Positions 25,337 through 34,822 are shown, counted from the first letter of the stretch. The stretch is DNA of 64,000 nucleotides from Thiohalophilus sp. (GCF_034521165.1 NZ_JAXHMV010000001.1:124001-188000), one strand, 5' to 3'. The notes: generated by a model from the letters alone, not told the origin. Made by a program: numbers and translations.

Positions 25337-25373
25337 GTCGCTAAATAACTGTTCCTGAAAGGTGCGCAGAGGT

Positions 25374-25456
25374 ATAGGTCAGCTTGCGCGCAGCGCTACC
25401 TGACACTCTCCGTAACGGCAGTTGTGTCACGCAGGCTAACGCCAGCGCGACTTACA
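25374..25456. repeat. Two REP-like palindromic elements
   Basis: After the regulator gene, 25374-25405 holds an imperfect palindrome whose reverse complement (TGTCAGGTAGCGCTGCGC...) recurs at 47709-47740, and 25425-25456 (TGTCACGCAGGCTAACGCC...) recurs inverted at 37201-37234. They resemble extragenic REP units and lie between the convergent ends of the regulator and fimX-like genes. Confidence 0.75.
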
Positions 25457-25526
25457 GGATTAGCCAGAGTATAAGGTGTGCACGAATTTGGAACAGTTAT
25501 TAATTTCTTTATAATCTTGCTTCGTT

Positions 25527-27608
25527 TCAGAAGCCTTCCTCGAAGTCATAACTGAGGCTGGTATCGGGTTCTTGCAGGAAGTGGCCCTGGAAGAAGTCGA
25601 TACTGCACTGCCAGAGTACGGCCAGGCTGTTGGCGTCCTCCACGCAGGCGGCGATGGAGCGCATGCTGCGCTCGCTCGCTTCGCGGGTGATTTCCTTGAC
25701 CTTGTCCTGGTGTTCGACATTCTGGGCCAGGTTCTGAATCAGGCTGGCGTGGATCTTGATGTAATCGACCGGCAGTTGCTTCATGGACTGGAAGGTATTC
25801 TGCTCGATGCCGAAATTCTCCAGCGCCGTGCGGCAATTGAGTTGTTTGAAGGCATCAACGAAGGCATTTGCGGCATTGATGTTGTTCAGTGCGGTGTCCT
25901 CGCTCAGCTCGAATACCAGCAGTGTGGTATCCAGACGCAGTGACTTGATGCGCTCGGACACCCAGGGAATGAATTCCGGATCGATTAGCGAGCCCTGGGA
26001 TATTTTGACGAAAAACCGGGTTCGCTTCTGTTGCTGGGTACGCTCGGTCAGTACTTTGAAAGTATTGGCAATGACCCAGCGGTCGATATATTTCATCAGA
26101 TCCGCCTGATTGGCGGCGGGAATGAATTCCGACGGCGGCAAATCCTCGCCTTGCTCGTCCAGCATGCGGACCAGGACTTCGTAATGCTCGCCGGTTTCGC
26201 CATGCAGGCTGACTATCGGCTGATAGAGCAGTTTGAACTGGTTGTGTTTGAGTGCTTCCTTGATGCGGTGTGACCAGTGGGCGATCTGCTCCTGCTCTTC
26301 GAGATCTTCCACTGCCGGGTTATAGATATAGTACTGGTTGCCGCCGGCTTTTTCGGCGGCGTGGAAACCCTTGATAGCGCGGTTGATCGCTTCCTGGGTG
26401 TTTTTGACGGTCTCGTTGATATGCGCCAGACCAATGCTGGCCTTGGTGCTGACCAGTTTGCCATTGATATCCGAGGAGTGATCCTGGATCAGCTTGATTA
26501 GCCCGCCGGCGATTTTTTCCGCCTGCTTGAGATCGCTGCCGGTCAGCAAAAAAGTAAAATGGTGGCCTTCAAAACGGGCCAGGGTCCCCATGTTGCCCAC
26601 TTTTTCCTTGAGCATGCCGGCCACGTCGGTCAGCAGTAGATCGGCCCCCGAGATTCCGTGTTCTTCCTTGTGTTTTTCGAACTCGTCGATCACGATATAC
26701 AGTAATGCCCCCTGGGCCTTGTCCTCGACGGTTTTGGCGATGACCTTGTCGACCTGCTCCAGAAAATAATTGCGATTATAGAGACCGGTCAGCAGGTCCT
26801 GTTTGCTCAGGACATTGAGCTGTTTTTCCAGCTCTTTGGTGGTGGATTGATCGCGAATGATGATCTGCGAGCAGGCCTCGCCTTCCATGCTGGCGGTGGA
26901 GAATTCCATGGTGATCTTGAACTTGTTGCCGTCGAGCGTTTGGCCGTGCACTTCCAGGGTATCGTCGGTGCTCTGGCCCTTGGAATACTTGCGCAAAAAC
27001 TCTTTCATTTTGGCATGGTCTTCGCTGCTGACCATATCCAGAATGGGGACCCCCTCAATATCTTCCAGCGTGTCATAACCGAACATCTTGAGATAGGCGT
27101 TATTGGCATAGATATGCATGCCGTCATGCACGTAGGAAATGGCGTCCCGCGAGTTGTCGATCAGATCCCGGGCGCGCTTTTCTGACTCGTGCAGCATTTT
27201 TTCACTGCGTCGCAGGCTGCGCCGGTTTTTCAGGTCGGTGACTTCACGTTTGATGACCAGCTTGAGCCGTTCGTTCTGCCCCAGTTCCAGGCTGTCCCGG
27301 GCGCCTGCTTGCATGGCTTCCAGCGCGCCGTCGATTTCGCCTGACGGGGTGACGACAATGACCGGAATATCCCGCCCGGATTTGATGATATATTCGACCG
27401 CCTGTTTCGCGGTGATCAACGGCGTGGCCTGTTTGGCCAGGATGATATCCACCGGGTTTTCCTCGAGGGCTTTTTCAAGATCCTCCTCGTCCTCGACGCG
27501 AATATCCCGGATGATGTGCCCGGCATTGCGCAGGGTATTGATCAGCCCTTCGGCTTCCTCGCTATTGTCGAAGATGGTCAGGAGTCTTAGAAGGTCCGCG
27601 TCACTCAC
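25527..27608 (-). CDS. FimX-like c-di-GMP effector (REC-PAS-GGDEF-EAL)
   Basis: A 693-residue protein with an N-terminal receiver-like domain that lacks the phosphoacceptor Asp (VDIILAKQATP), a PAS domain (about 150-255), a GGDEF domain with a broken signature (ARFEGHHFTF) and an EAL domain in which EAL is EVL (HYEVLVRMLDEQGEDLPPSEF). Both catalytic sites look dead. This domain order with exactly these degeneracies is that of Pseudomonas FimX, which binds c-di-GMP through its EAL domain and controls type IV pilus assembly. No pilus genes lie beside it here. Confidence 0.82.
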   Translation of the reverse strand: MSDADLLRLLTIFDNSEEAEGLINTLRNAGHIIRDIRVEDEEDLEKALEENPVDIILAKQATPLITAKQAVEYIIKSGRDIPVIVVTPSGEIDGALEAMQAGARDSLELGQNERLKLVIKREVTDLKNRRSLRRSEKMLHESEKRARDLIDNSRDAISYVHDGMHIYANNAYLKMFGYDTLEDIEGVPILDMVSSEDHAKMKEFLRKYSKGQSTDDTLEVHGQTLDGNKFKITMEFSTASMEGEACSQIIIRDQSTTKELEKQLNVLSKQDLLTGLYNRNYFLEQVDKVIAKTVEDKAQGALLYIVIDEFEKHKEEHGISGADLLLTDVAGMLKEKVGNMGTLARFEGHHFTFLLTGSDLKQAEKIAGGLIKLIQDHSSDINGKLVSTKASIGLAHINETVKNTQEAINRAIKGFHAAEKAGGNQYYIYNPAVEDLEEQEQIAHWSHRIKEALKHNQFKLLYQPIVSLHGETGEHYEVLVRMLDEQGEDLPPSEFIPAANQADLMKYIDRWVIANTFKVLTERTQQQKRTRFFVKISQGSLIDPEFIPWVSERIKSLRLDTTLLVFELSEDTALNNINAANAFVDAFKQLNCRTALENFGIEQNTFQSMKQLPVDYIKIHASLIQNLAQNVEHQDKVKEITREASERSMRSIAACVEDANSLAVLWQCSIDFFQGHFLQEPDTSLSYDFEEGF

Positions 27609-27752
27609 CGTGAATCCCTTAGCTGTTTGATTTTTCTTGTATTAACCGGTTTTTTCGTAGCGGCTATCATGTCACTGTTCAGGCGTGCGGGGCAAGCCGC
27701 TTGCCGTCTGAATGAGCTATCGGCTGCGCTAATCAGAGGCTTGAGGAAGGGA

Positions 27753-29615
27753 CTAGAGGCTGGACCAGACCTGCGACAGGGTATCTGCTTCCGTCTGGTT
27801 GTTCTTCTGGCGGTCGCTGTCCTGTGACTGTGACTGGAATTGGAACTGGGCAAACAATCCGGTGTTTTGCAGGGCCTGAGTGAGCACCACCGGCATCTCC
27901 TTGCCCAGGATGTTCACCACGGCGTGTTGTCCGGGGCGCCAGGGAACCGGACCGGTGATCAGGCTGGCGGGCTGACGCATGGCGCGAATCTCGGGCAGCA
28001 TCAGGGTGCGCTGGTAATTTTCCGGTTTGTTGCTGGCGGCGGCGGGGCGTATGCCGACGGCGGCGGCCGCCGGATTGAGCATTTCGATGCCCATTTGCAC
28101 GGTCTTGCCGGCCGAATCTTGCGGCTGTTCGGCGGCAAACTTCAGCCAGCGGATTACCCCGATGCCCCATTTGAGGGTCTTGCCGTTCTGGCCGCGGCGG
28201 ATCCCCACCAGCTCGCCGACCTGGGCCTGGGTGGTATCGTGATCATGGTATTCCAGGCAATAGCCGCCGGCGCTTTCATTGAGTATCAGCCAGCTGCCGG
28301 CCTGATAGTGGTCGGCGGCCGGCTCCGGGCCCGACTCATCGGTCTCGGGGGGGGCCTCGTGCCGGGCCAGTTCCTCGTTGACCAGGGGCATGATACTGCT
28401 GGTATCGAAGCTGGAGGTGTCGGTCTGATAAATCATGTCCCAGACATCGTGCTGCGGCTCATTGAGGCTTTTGATTTCCTGGCTTTCATAATGAGCGCGG
28501 TGTTCAAACAGGTCCCGCTTGCCGTGATGACGCCGCGCCAGGTGGTTGAGAAAACGGTGGGTGGCGCTCAGACCGATGGTGACCTCCACCGTCTCCTGTT
28601 TCGGGCTGCGCGGGAAACTGCGTTTGGCTTCGGCTCCCCAGGCCACCAGCAGGCGGCGCATCAGATCATGGGAGAGATCGGGGCGACCCAGGTCGACGCT
28701 GGTCAGGGTGGTGGAGACGACCTCTTCATTATTGCGAATCTCATCGCGCAGCAGTTGTGTCAGCCGTTCGGTATCCAGGGCCCGGTAGTGAGGCTGGCGT
28801 TCCTCGCGGATGACCGAATAGGCCGCGGGGCGGGGTGCGGCATCCTGATCGAGCCGGACCAGAAAACGGGCCCGGGTGTCGCCGCTGCTCGACAGGTCCA
28901 GCGGGCGCAGCGCCAGTTGCCGGGTCCAGCGTTCCAGCGCGGTATAGATCTTGAGGATTTCACCCTGGCGCAGCTGGTAGGGCGAAGCCAGCGCCAGTAA
29001 CAGCAGGCGCAGATATTCGCTCAGCGGGCTGGTTCTGTCGCCGCTCTGGTGTTGGTAGTCGCTTACCCCGGTCTTGTGCAGTTTGCGCGCCTCGGCGCAG
29101 GCGTAGAGCTTGTGCAGCTCTTGCCAGCTACCGGGTTCGCAAGGACTGTAAATCTGGTAGGCGGTCACCAGGTTGCGGCCGGTATAGAACAGGGCTCGCT
29201 GCAACAGGGTGGCCAGCAGCTTCTTGTCCTGGAACAGGGGATGGGTGTGGCTCATTTCCTCGATGGCGATTTTGTAACCGGTGGCCATGGCCGCGTATAT
29301 TTCCCGGGTGGCGGCGGCAATCTGGCGATTTTTGTCCGGCAGGGGAAAGGTCACCCCCAGAAAGTGCTTGCGCATGGAATCGGTCACATAATGGACCGGT
29401 TCGCGCATCTGCTCGAGGAAACGAAAGCGCTCCACAAACGGGTAACGTAACTCGTTGGTCTGGCTCAGCCGCTGATAGATCTGGCGGGCGGTTTCGCCCA
29501 GGTTGGCCTTGGGCAGGCTCTGCAGCCAGGCCTCGACCTTTTTGGGACGCAGGCTGACATCGTGCCGGGTCGGTTTGCGCTGTTCGGGGATTTCCAGTCC
29601 GGGTGCTCGGCTCAC
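27753..29615 (-). CDS. Large uncharacterised protein upstream of fimX-like gene
   Basis: A 620-residue soluble protein that I do not recognise with certainty. The N-terminal 350 residues are helix-rich (YRLSQ, VHYVTDSMRKHFLGVTFPLPD). The C-terminal part (about 400-590: GSWLILNESAGGYCLEYH, VGELVGIRRGQNGKTLKWGIGVIRWL) is beta-rich and might be a PilZ-like c-di-GMP-binding domain, though no RxxxR motif is clear. It precedes the fimX-like gene by 144 bp on the same strand, so a link to c-di-GMP or pilus control is possible. Confidence 0.65.
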   Translation of the reverse strand: MSRAPGLEIPEQRKPTRHDVSLRPKKVEAWLQSLPKANLGETARQIYQRLSQTNELRYPFVERFRFLEQMREPVHYVTDSMRKHFLGVTFPLPDKNRQIAAATREIYAAMATGYKIAIEEMSHTHPLFQDKKLLATLLQRALFYTGRNLVTAYQIYSPCEPGSWQELHKLYACAEARKLHKTGVSDYQHQSGDRTSPLSEYLRLLLLALASPYQLRQGEILKIYTALERWTRQLALRPLDLSSSGDTRARFLVRLDQDAAPRPAAYSVIREERQPHYRALDTERLTQLLRDEIRNNEEVVSTTLTSVDLGRPDLSHDLMRRLLVAWGAEAKRSFPRSPKQETVEVTIGLSATHRFLNHLARRHHGKRDLFEHRAHYESQEIKSLNEPQHDVWDMIYQTDTSSFDTSSIMPLVNEELARHEAPPETDESGPEPAADHYQAGSWLILNESAGGYCLEYHDHDTTQAQVGELVGIRRGQNGKTLKWGIGVIRWLKFAAEQPQDSAGKTVQMGIEMLNPAAAAVGIRPAAASNKPENYQRTLMLPEIRAMRQPASLITGPVPWRPGQHAVVNILGKEMPVVLTQALQNTGLFAQFQFQSQSQDSDRQKNNQTEADTLSQVWSSL

Positions 29616-29764
29616 GGGCCACTCCTCTGTTTTTTTCTTGCCCCTTCCTTTGGGCTTTCAATATCACATATTGTGAGCTATGTCACAGTTTGCCAGCAAA
29701 TGGGACAAATTGTGCACTTTCCCGGGGCGCGGCTGGCACAGGACATGACCGGCGGTGGGCAGTA

Positions 29765-30772
29765 TCAGACCAGTGGTGTCTTGGCGGGCGCGCCGGCCTG
29801 CTCGCGTACCAGGCGCGGGACCAGATACCCCGGCAAGCGGTTGCGCAGCGCCGTCTCCAGCGCCCGGGCCCGGGGGTCGTCGACGGCAAAATGGGCCGCT
29901 CCCTGCACCGGATCCAGCTGATGCAGGTAATAGGGCAGCACACCGGCGGCAAACAGCGCCTCGCTCAGGTCGGCCAGGGCCGATTCGCTGTCATTGACGC
30001 CCTGCAACAGCACCGCCTGGTTCAGCAGCGTGATCCCGGCCTGATGCCAGGGGGCGAGCGCCTGCTGGACGCTGGCGTCGATTTCATTGGCGTGATTGGC
30101 GTGCATGACCAGGATGACCTGTTGCGGCAGCGCCTTCAGCAGGTTCAGCAGATCGTCGGTGAGGCGCTCGGGCAGAATCACGGGATAGCGGGTGTGCAGG
30201 CGCAGTCGCTTGAGATGCGGTACATCCTGTACGGCTTCCAGCAGCCCGGCGAGACGGTGGTCGGCCAGGCTCAGGGGATCCCCGCCGCTGAGAATCAGCT
30301 CTTCGATGCTGTCGTCCGCCAGCAGGTACTCGCGGACCTGTTGCCAGCGCTCGGGCATGGGGTTGGCCCGGGTATACGGAAAATGGCGCCGGAAGCAGTA
30401 GCGACAATGAATCCCGCAGGCCCCGGTGGCGACCACCAGGGCGCGGCCGTGGTACTTGTGCAGGATACCCGGGCGTGCCATGGCCGACAGATCGCCGACC
30501 GGATCGGCCACATACCCCGGTGCGGGCTGCCCCTCTGCCGCCAGCGGCAACACCTGACGCAGCAGCGGATCCTGCGGATCGCCGATCCGCATGCGGGCCA
30601 CGTAGCCGCGGGGTACCAGCAGCGGAAAGTCCTGCCCGGCCGCTTCGGCGCCCGCCAGCAGGCTGTCGGGCAGCTGCAGGGTCGCCAGCAGTTCACGGGG
30701 CTCGCGGATGGCCCGGGCCAGGGATTTTTGCCAGTCGGCGCTATGCCACAGGGGGGGAGTTCGCGTTATCAT
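29765..30772 (-). CDS. epmB: EF-P beta-lysylation protein EpmB (radical SAM)
   Basis: A lysine 2,3-aminomutase-like enzyme (335 residues) that makes (R)-beta-lysine for EF-P. The radical SAM cluster motif is CGIHCRYCFRRHFPY (Cys-x3-Cys-x2-Cys), with PLP-site features (LSGGDPLSL) and a LNQAVLLQGVNDS segment. The start is taken at 30772 (MITRTPPLWH); the upstream in-frame extension overlaps the efp promoter and start. It is divergent from efp, with 104 bp between. Confidence 0.93.
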   Translation of the reverse strand: MITRTPPLWHSADWQKSLARAIREPRELLATLQLPDSLLAGAEAAGQDFPLLVPRGYVARMRIGDPQDPLLRQVLPLAAEGQPAPGYVADPVGDLSAMARPGILHKYHGRALVVATGACGIHCRYCFRRHFPYTRANPMPERWQQVREYLLADDSIEELILSGGDPLSLADHRLAGLLEAVQDVPHLKRLRLHTRYPVILPERLTDDLLNLLKALPQQVILVMHANHANEIDASVQQALAPWHQAGITLLNQAVLLQGVNDSESALADLSEALFAAGVLPYYLHQLDPVQGAAHFAVDDPRARALETALRNRLPGYLVPRLVREQAGAPAKTPLV

Positions 30773-30876
30773 AGGGAATTCGGATTTTAATGGCTGATGG
30801 CCGCCCCAGTGTACCGGATTCGCCGGTGAGCGGGTAACGACCGGGACCACCGGTACAGCAGGAAACGAGGACCTCC
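30773..30876. promoter_or_regulatory. epmB/efp divergent promoter region
   Basis: The 104 bp between the two divergent starts must hold both promoters. GAAACGAGGACCTCC before the efp ATG supplies its ribosome binding site. No operator was recognised. Confidence 0.5.
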
Positions 30877-31446
30877 ATGGCAACCTATAGCACCAATGAA
30901 TTCAAAAGCGGTCTCAAGATCATGCTCGACGGAGACCCCTGTACGATTATCGAAAACGAGTTCGTCAAACCCGGCAAGGGGCAGGCCTTTAACCGGGTCA
31001 AGATCCGCAACCTGCTGACCGGCCGGGTGCTGGAGAAAACCTTCAAATCGGGTGATTCGATCGAGGCCGCCGATGTCATGGATACCGACATGCAGTATCT
31101 GTATAACGATGGCGAGGCCTGGCATTTCATGCACCCGGAAACCTTCGAGCAGGTCGCGGCCGATGAAAAAGCGGTGGGCGAGGCGGCCAAGTGGCTCAAG
31201 GAACAGGATGTCTGCACCGTGACCCTGTGGAACGGCAATCCGATCAGCGTCATGCCGCCCAATCACGTGATCCTGACCATCGTGCAGACCGATCCCGGCG
31301 TCAAGGGCGACACGGCCAGTGGCGGCGGCAAACCGGCGACCACCGATACCGGCGCCGTGGTCCGCGTGCCGCTGTTTGTCGAGGAAGGCGAACAGATCAA
31401 GGTGGATACCCGCACCGGGGAATATGTCGGCCGCGTCAAGGATTAA
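30877..31446 (+). CDS. efp: Translation elongation factor P
   Basis: The 189-residue protein starts ATYSTNEFKSGLKIMLDGD and has the modification loop FVKPGKGQAFNRVKIRN, with the Lys that receives beta-lysine in the PGKGQ position, and a C-terminal VPLFVEEGEQIKVDTRTGEYVGRV. EF-P rescues ribosomes stalled at polyproline. The Lys-type loop agrees with the neighbouring epmA and epmB, which together form a complete modification set. Confidence 0.97.
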   Translation: MATYSTNEFKSGLKIMLDGDPCTIIENEFVKPGKGQAFNRVKIRNLLTGRVLEKTFKSGDSIEAADVMDTDMQYLYNDGEAWHFMHPETFEQVAADEKAVGEAAKWLKEQDVCTVTLWNGNPISVMPPNHVILTIVQTDPGVKGDTASGGGKPATTDTGAVVRVPLFVEEGEQIKVDTRTGEYVGRVKD

Positions 31447-31458
31447 CGGCCTGCACGG

Positions 31459-32436
31459 ATGACAGCGGACAACACCTCCTGGCGGCCGGGCGCCGCTCTG
31501 GCGGTGATGCAACAACGGGCCCGCATGCTGCAACAGCTGCGGGCCTTTTTCGTGCAACGCGGGGTCATGGAAGTGGAAACCCCGCTGCTGAATCGCCATG
31601 CCGTCACCGACGTGCATATCGACAGTCTGAGTGTCCCGCTGGATGGCGCAGCGGGGTATCTGCACACCTCCCCCGAATACCCGATGAAACGGTTGCTGGC
31701 CGCCGGCAGCGGGCCGATCTATCAGCTCTGCAAGGTGTTTCGCGCCGGCGAGGCGGGGCGACGGCATAATCCGGAGTTCACCCTGCTGGAGTGGTACCGG
31801 CCCGGTTTCGATCATCACGCGCTGATGCAGGAACTGGATGATCTCATCCGGGCGTTGCTGGCCGGATCATTCCGCATGGACGAGACGCTCAAGCTCAGCT
31901 ATCGCCAGCTGTTCCAGCAAACCCTGCAGCTCGATCCCTTTACCTGTGCAGTCGATGATCTGCAACAACAGGCGCGGCAATACCGGATCGAACTGGGCGG
32001 GCAAAGTGAACTGGAGCGCGACGCCTGGCTGGATCTGTTACTGACCCACGTGATCGAACCGCAACTGCCCGCCAACCGGCCGGTCTTTATTTATGATTAT
32101 CCCGCCAGCCAGAGTGCGTTGGCCCGCCTGCAGCAATGGGACGACATCACCGTCGCGTGCCGCTTCGAGCTCTACCTGGGCGGCCTGGAACTGGCCAACG
32201 GCTATCATGAATTACAGGATCCAATCGAACAACGCCGGCGCTTCGAACGGGATCAACAGCAACGCCGGCAACAGGGACGTTTCGTGCCCGAGCTCGATGA
32301 AAAATTTCTCGCCGCCCTCGAACACGGCCTGCCCGACTGCGCCGGCGTCGCCCTGGGGATCGATCGGTTACTGATGATTGCGACCGGGAAGGATGACATC
32401 CACGACGTGCTCAGCTTCAGCATTGAGCGGTTGTAG
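31459..32436 (+). CDS. epmA: EF-P lysine ligase EpmA
   Basis: A 325-residue class II lysyl-tRNA synthetase-like enzyme without the anticodon-binding domain (LysRS is about 500 residues). The class II motifs are clear: FFVQRGVMEVETPLL (motif 1), FRAGEAGRRHNPEFTLLEWYR (motif 2) and GVALGIDRLLMIATG (motif 3). It attaches beta-lysine to EF-P. It follows efp by 12 bp in the same operon; formerly genX/poxA/yjeA. Confidence 0.95.
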   Translation: MTADNTSWRPGAALAVMQQRARMLQQLRAFFVQRGVMEVETPLLNRHAVTDVHIDSLSVPLDGAAGYLHTSPEYPMKRLLAAGSGPIYQLCKVFRAGEAGRRHNPEFTLLEWYRPGFDHHALMQELDDLIRALLAGSFRMDETLKLSYRQLFQQTLQLDPFTCAVDDLQQQARQYRIELGGQSELERDAWLDLLLTHVIEPQLPANRPVFIYDYPASQSALARLQQWDDITVACRFELYLGGLELANGYHELQDPIEQRRRFERDQQQRRQQGRFVPELDEKFLAALEHGLPDCAGVALGIDRLLMIATGKDDIHDVLSFSIERL

Positions 32437-32450
32437 ATGGGCATATGGAA

Positions 32451-32642
32451 GGAACGCAAAGAACGCAAAGACGCAAAGGCCGCAAAGGCCGCAAAGGATA
32501 AAAATGTATGATAAATTTTTTCTTTAAATTATATGAAATAAACTTGAAAAGGTTATAGAGAACCAGGGGACCGGATAAAACAATAAAAAATATATACTTA
32601 ATTAAGGTTTTCTCCGCGTTCTTTGCGCCTTTGCGTCCTTAG
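32451..32642. repeat. Inverted AACGCAAAG repeat element
   Basis: The left arm 32451-32500 has five tandem variants of CGCAAAG; the right arm 32611-32642 carries the inverse (GCGTTCTTTGCGCCTTTGCGTCC). About 110 bp of AT-rich sequence lie between. It fills the space between the convergent epmA and psd genes. Related CGCAAAG-type sequence is seen at 48130-48170. Confidence 0.75.
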
Positions 32643-32662
32643 CGTTATTTACACCGCCCTGT

Positions 32663-33550
32663 CTATGTCGAATGCGAACCAAGAAGCTGCCCCATCTGTA
32701 CATGGCTTTCGGCGGTCAGATCGTCGCTGAAGTTTACTGCGTCCTTGCCGAACAGCAGGATTACCGTGGAGCCCATATTGAAGCGCCCCATTTCCTCGCC
32801 CTGTTGCAGATGCACGGGGTGTTGGCGGTAATCCCGGTGCTGCACGGTTTTGCCGCGTGGCGGGGTAACGGTGCCGTGCCAGACCGTGTCGATGCTGGCG
32901 ACGAAGATGGCGCCGACGAGGATCATGGCCATGGGGCCGGCGTCGGTGTCGAACAGGCAGATCACCCGTTCGTTGCGGGCAAACAGATCCGGGACCCGGT
33001 TGACCGTGGTCGGGTTGACGCTGAACAGCCGCCCGGGCACATAGATCATCTCGCGCAGGGTACCGGCCAGTGGCATGTGAATCCGGTGGTAATCCCGCGG
33101 TGACAAATAGAGGGTGGCGAAGTGGCCGTCCTGAAACATTCGCACGGCCGCACTGTGATCCGCCAGCAGCTGGGACAATACATAGCGATGGCCCTTGGCC
33201 TGCAACAGGGTTTCGTATTCCAGCCGGCCCAGCTGGCTGACCGTGCCATCGACCGGACAGATCACATTCCCGTCGCCGAGGGCCAGCGGCCGGGCATCGG
33301 CGGCCAGGGCCCGGGTGAAAAAGTGATTGAAGTCGGGATAGGCTGTCGGGTCAGGCTGTTGTGCTTCGTGCATGTCGACCCGGAACAGGCGAATGAATCG
33401 CTGGATGAAAAAATTCTTCAACCAGCCGATACGGATCCGCGTCAGACGCCACATCAGATGTGAGAGCAGATGATGCGGCAACGCATACTGCAGCACCACA
33501 AAAGCGGCCTGCCGGGTACGGCGCAACAGAGTCAGGGGAAAAGCGGCCAT
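32663..33550 (-). CDS. psd: Phosphatidylserine decarboxylase proenzyme
   Basis: The 295-residue enzyme makes phosphatidylethanolamine at the inner membrane. Seen are YPDFNHFFTRALAADARPL, CPVDGTVSQLG, the His site YLSPRDYHRIHMPLAGTL, and the self-cleavage site near the C-terminus in the form NMGSTVILLF (usually LGST; Ser becomes the pyruvoyl group). Met for Leu at this place is a mild variation. The gene lies 3 bp after the PCuAC gene on the same strand. Confidence 0.95.
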   Translation of the reverse strand: MAAFPLTLLRRTRQAAFVVLQYALPHHLLSHLMWRLTRIRIGWLKNFFIQRFIRLFRVDMHEAQQPDPTAYPDFNHFFTRALAADARPLALGDGNVICPVDGTVSQLGRLEYETLLQAKGHRYVLSQLLADHSAAVRMFQDGHFATLYLSPRDYHRIHMPLAGTLREMIYVPGRLFSVNPTTVNRVPDLFARNERVICLFDTDAGPMAMILVGAIFVASIDTVWHGTVTPPRGKTVQHRDYRQHPVHLQQGEEMGRFNMGSTVILLFGKDAVNFSDDLTAESHVQMGQLLGSHST

Positions 33551-33553
33551 TGT

Positions 33554-34030
33554 TTAATGGTGATGGTGTTGATGTTGGTCGTGCTGCTGATCCCGTGCTG
33601 ACTGGGGTTTGACCTCGAAACTTACCGGAATGGAGTCGCCGCTGGCGGTTTCAAACGTCACTTCCAGGGTCTCCCCGCGTTTGATAGTCCGCCGGGGTTT
33701 TATCAGCATCATATGCAGGCTGCCCGGTTTCAGTTCCACCTGCTCGCCAGCCTCAATGGTCAGACTCTCCTGTTCGATCATGCGCATCATGCCATCGCGC
33801 TCGACCATGTCGTGAATCTCCACCCGGGCAAAGTCGGGGCAACGGGCGCCGGTGAGCGTGACATCCTCGCTGCCGTCATTGCTGATCCGCACATAACCGG
33901 CCATCACCGGTGCAACCGGCGGCGCCTCGGGAGACCAGGCATTGTCGAATTGGAGCGATTCGTTTGCTGAACCGGTTACAACAAAACCGGCCAGCAGGCC
34001 GAACAGCAGAAGCTGGCGAACTCGCAGCAT
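33554..34030 (-). CDS. Periplasmic copper chaperone PCuAC
   Basis: A 158-residue exported protein with its own signal peptide (MLRVRQLLLFGLLAGFVVTGSANE). The copper motif of the PCuAC/DUF461 family is complete: HDMVERDGMMRM then LKPGSLHMMLI (H-x-M ... H-x-M type ligands). The C-terminus is a His-rich tail. It delivers copper to the CuA site of cytochrome oxidase together with SCO1. Start at ATG 34030, 4 bp after the TAA of the SCO reading frame. In the present sequence it also appears as the tail of a longer frame; see the SCO entry. Confidence 0.88.
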   Translation of the reverse strand: MLRVRQLLLFGLLAGFVVTGSANESLQFDNAWSPEAPPVAPVMAGYVRISNDGSEDVTLTGARCPDFARVEIHDMVERDGMMRMIEQESLTIEAGEQVELKPGSLHMMLIKPRRTIKRGETLEVTFETASGDSIPVSFEVKPQSARDQQHDQHQHHHH

Positions 34031-34034
34031 GATT

Positions 34035-34690
34035 TTAATCTCCGTAATAGTCTGTAATGATCTGGTAGTTACGCGCCATGGTGGTGGAATCATGGGGCGG
34101 GGAAGTACGGCCCGCAGGCGACCCTGCGGATCGATCAGCAGCACCTGGCCGCTGTGGTTCACGTTGTAATCGAGGGGATTGTCGTTCTTTTTCTCGTCAT
34201 AGCCGTACAGGACGCCCAGCTGACCGGTCAGGTTATCGATCTCATCCAGCTTGCCGGTCACGCCGACGAACGAGGGATCGAAATAGGTGACGTACTGTCT
34301 CAGCGTATCCAGGCTGTCACGATCCGGGTCGACCGAGACAAAAAACAGTCGCGGATGACCCGGTTCGCCCGGCTCGGTGGGCAGTTTCTGCCAGACGCTT
34401 TTCATGGTGTGCAGGGTCGCCGGACAGATGTCGGGGCAATTGGTATAGCCGAAAAACAGGAAGCTCCACCGGCCTTCCAGTTGCGCCAGGCCGAACGGCT
34501 GCCCGTGATGATCCCGCAGGGCAAACGGCTGCAGCTGGCGCGCCTCGGGCAGCACCGTCGCTTCCATATTATCGGGAATGCCGCCGCGCTGTTCCTGCAG
34601 GGAGAGCCAGACACCCAGCCAGACAGCGGCGATGGCGACCAGGGCGATGAGCGGATAACTGACGAACTTGGGAATACGGGTATCAGACAT
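34035..34690 (-). pseudogene. SCO1/SenC copper-transfer protein, frameshifted near the C-terminus
   Basis: The gene encodes a membrane-anchored thioredoxin-like SCO protein: an N-terminal anchor (YPLIALVAIAAVWLGVWL), a copper motif GYTNCPDICPATL (Cys-x3-Cys), and the third ligand in VNHSGQVLLIDP. At 34094-34097 a CCCC run breaks the frame: the current frame runs on into PCuAC, while the -1 frame gives PHDSTTMARNYQIITDYYGD and a TAA at 34035-34037, the expected SCO end. One extra C would restore a normal gene of about 218 residues. It could be a recent mutation, a sequence error or a frameshift site; the rest looks well conserved. Confidence 0.82.
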
Positions 34691-34805
34691 AACGCTATTA
34701 TCTCACGAATCAGTGACCAACAGATCCTGTATTAGGCTGTGGTGGGGGTAGAAGGTTCCGATGCCGGCCCGTCCGGTTTGAATTTTTTGTTTATCCGGGC
34801 TAAGG

Positions 34806-34822
34806 TTAGGAAAAATACCTAA
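34806..34822. promoter_or_regulatory. Possible operator upstream of LexA-like gene
   Basis: TTAGG-N7-CCTAA forms an inverted repeat 12 bp before the ATG at 34835. It is unlike the gammaproteobacterial LexA box (CTGT-N8-ACAG), which is not found here. Confidence 0.3.

Noticed and set aside
27840..29000. Plus-strand open frame (386 codons) opposite the 620-residue gene
   Set aside because: The minus-strand gene has the better composition and sits in line with fimX; the plus frame is Gly/Ala/Gln-rich without a ribosome site.
33554..34690. A genuine SCO1-PCuAC fusion protein of 378 residues
   Set aside because: An internal signal peptide and start codon for PCuAC, and the normal SCO end in the -1 frame, show two genes with a frameshift.
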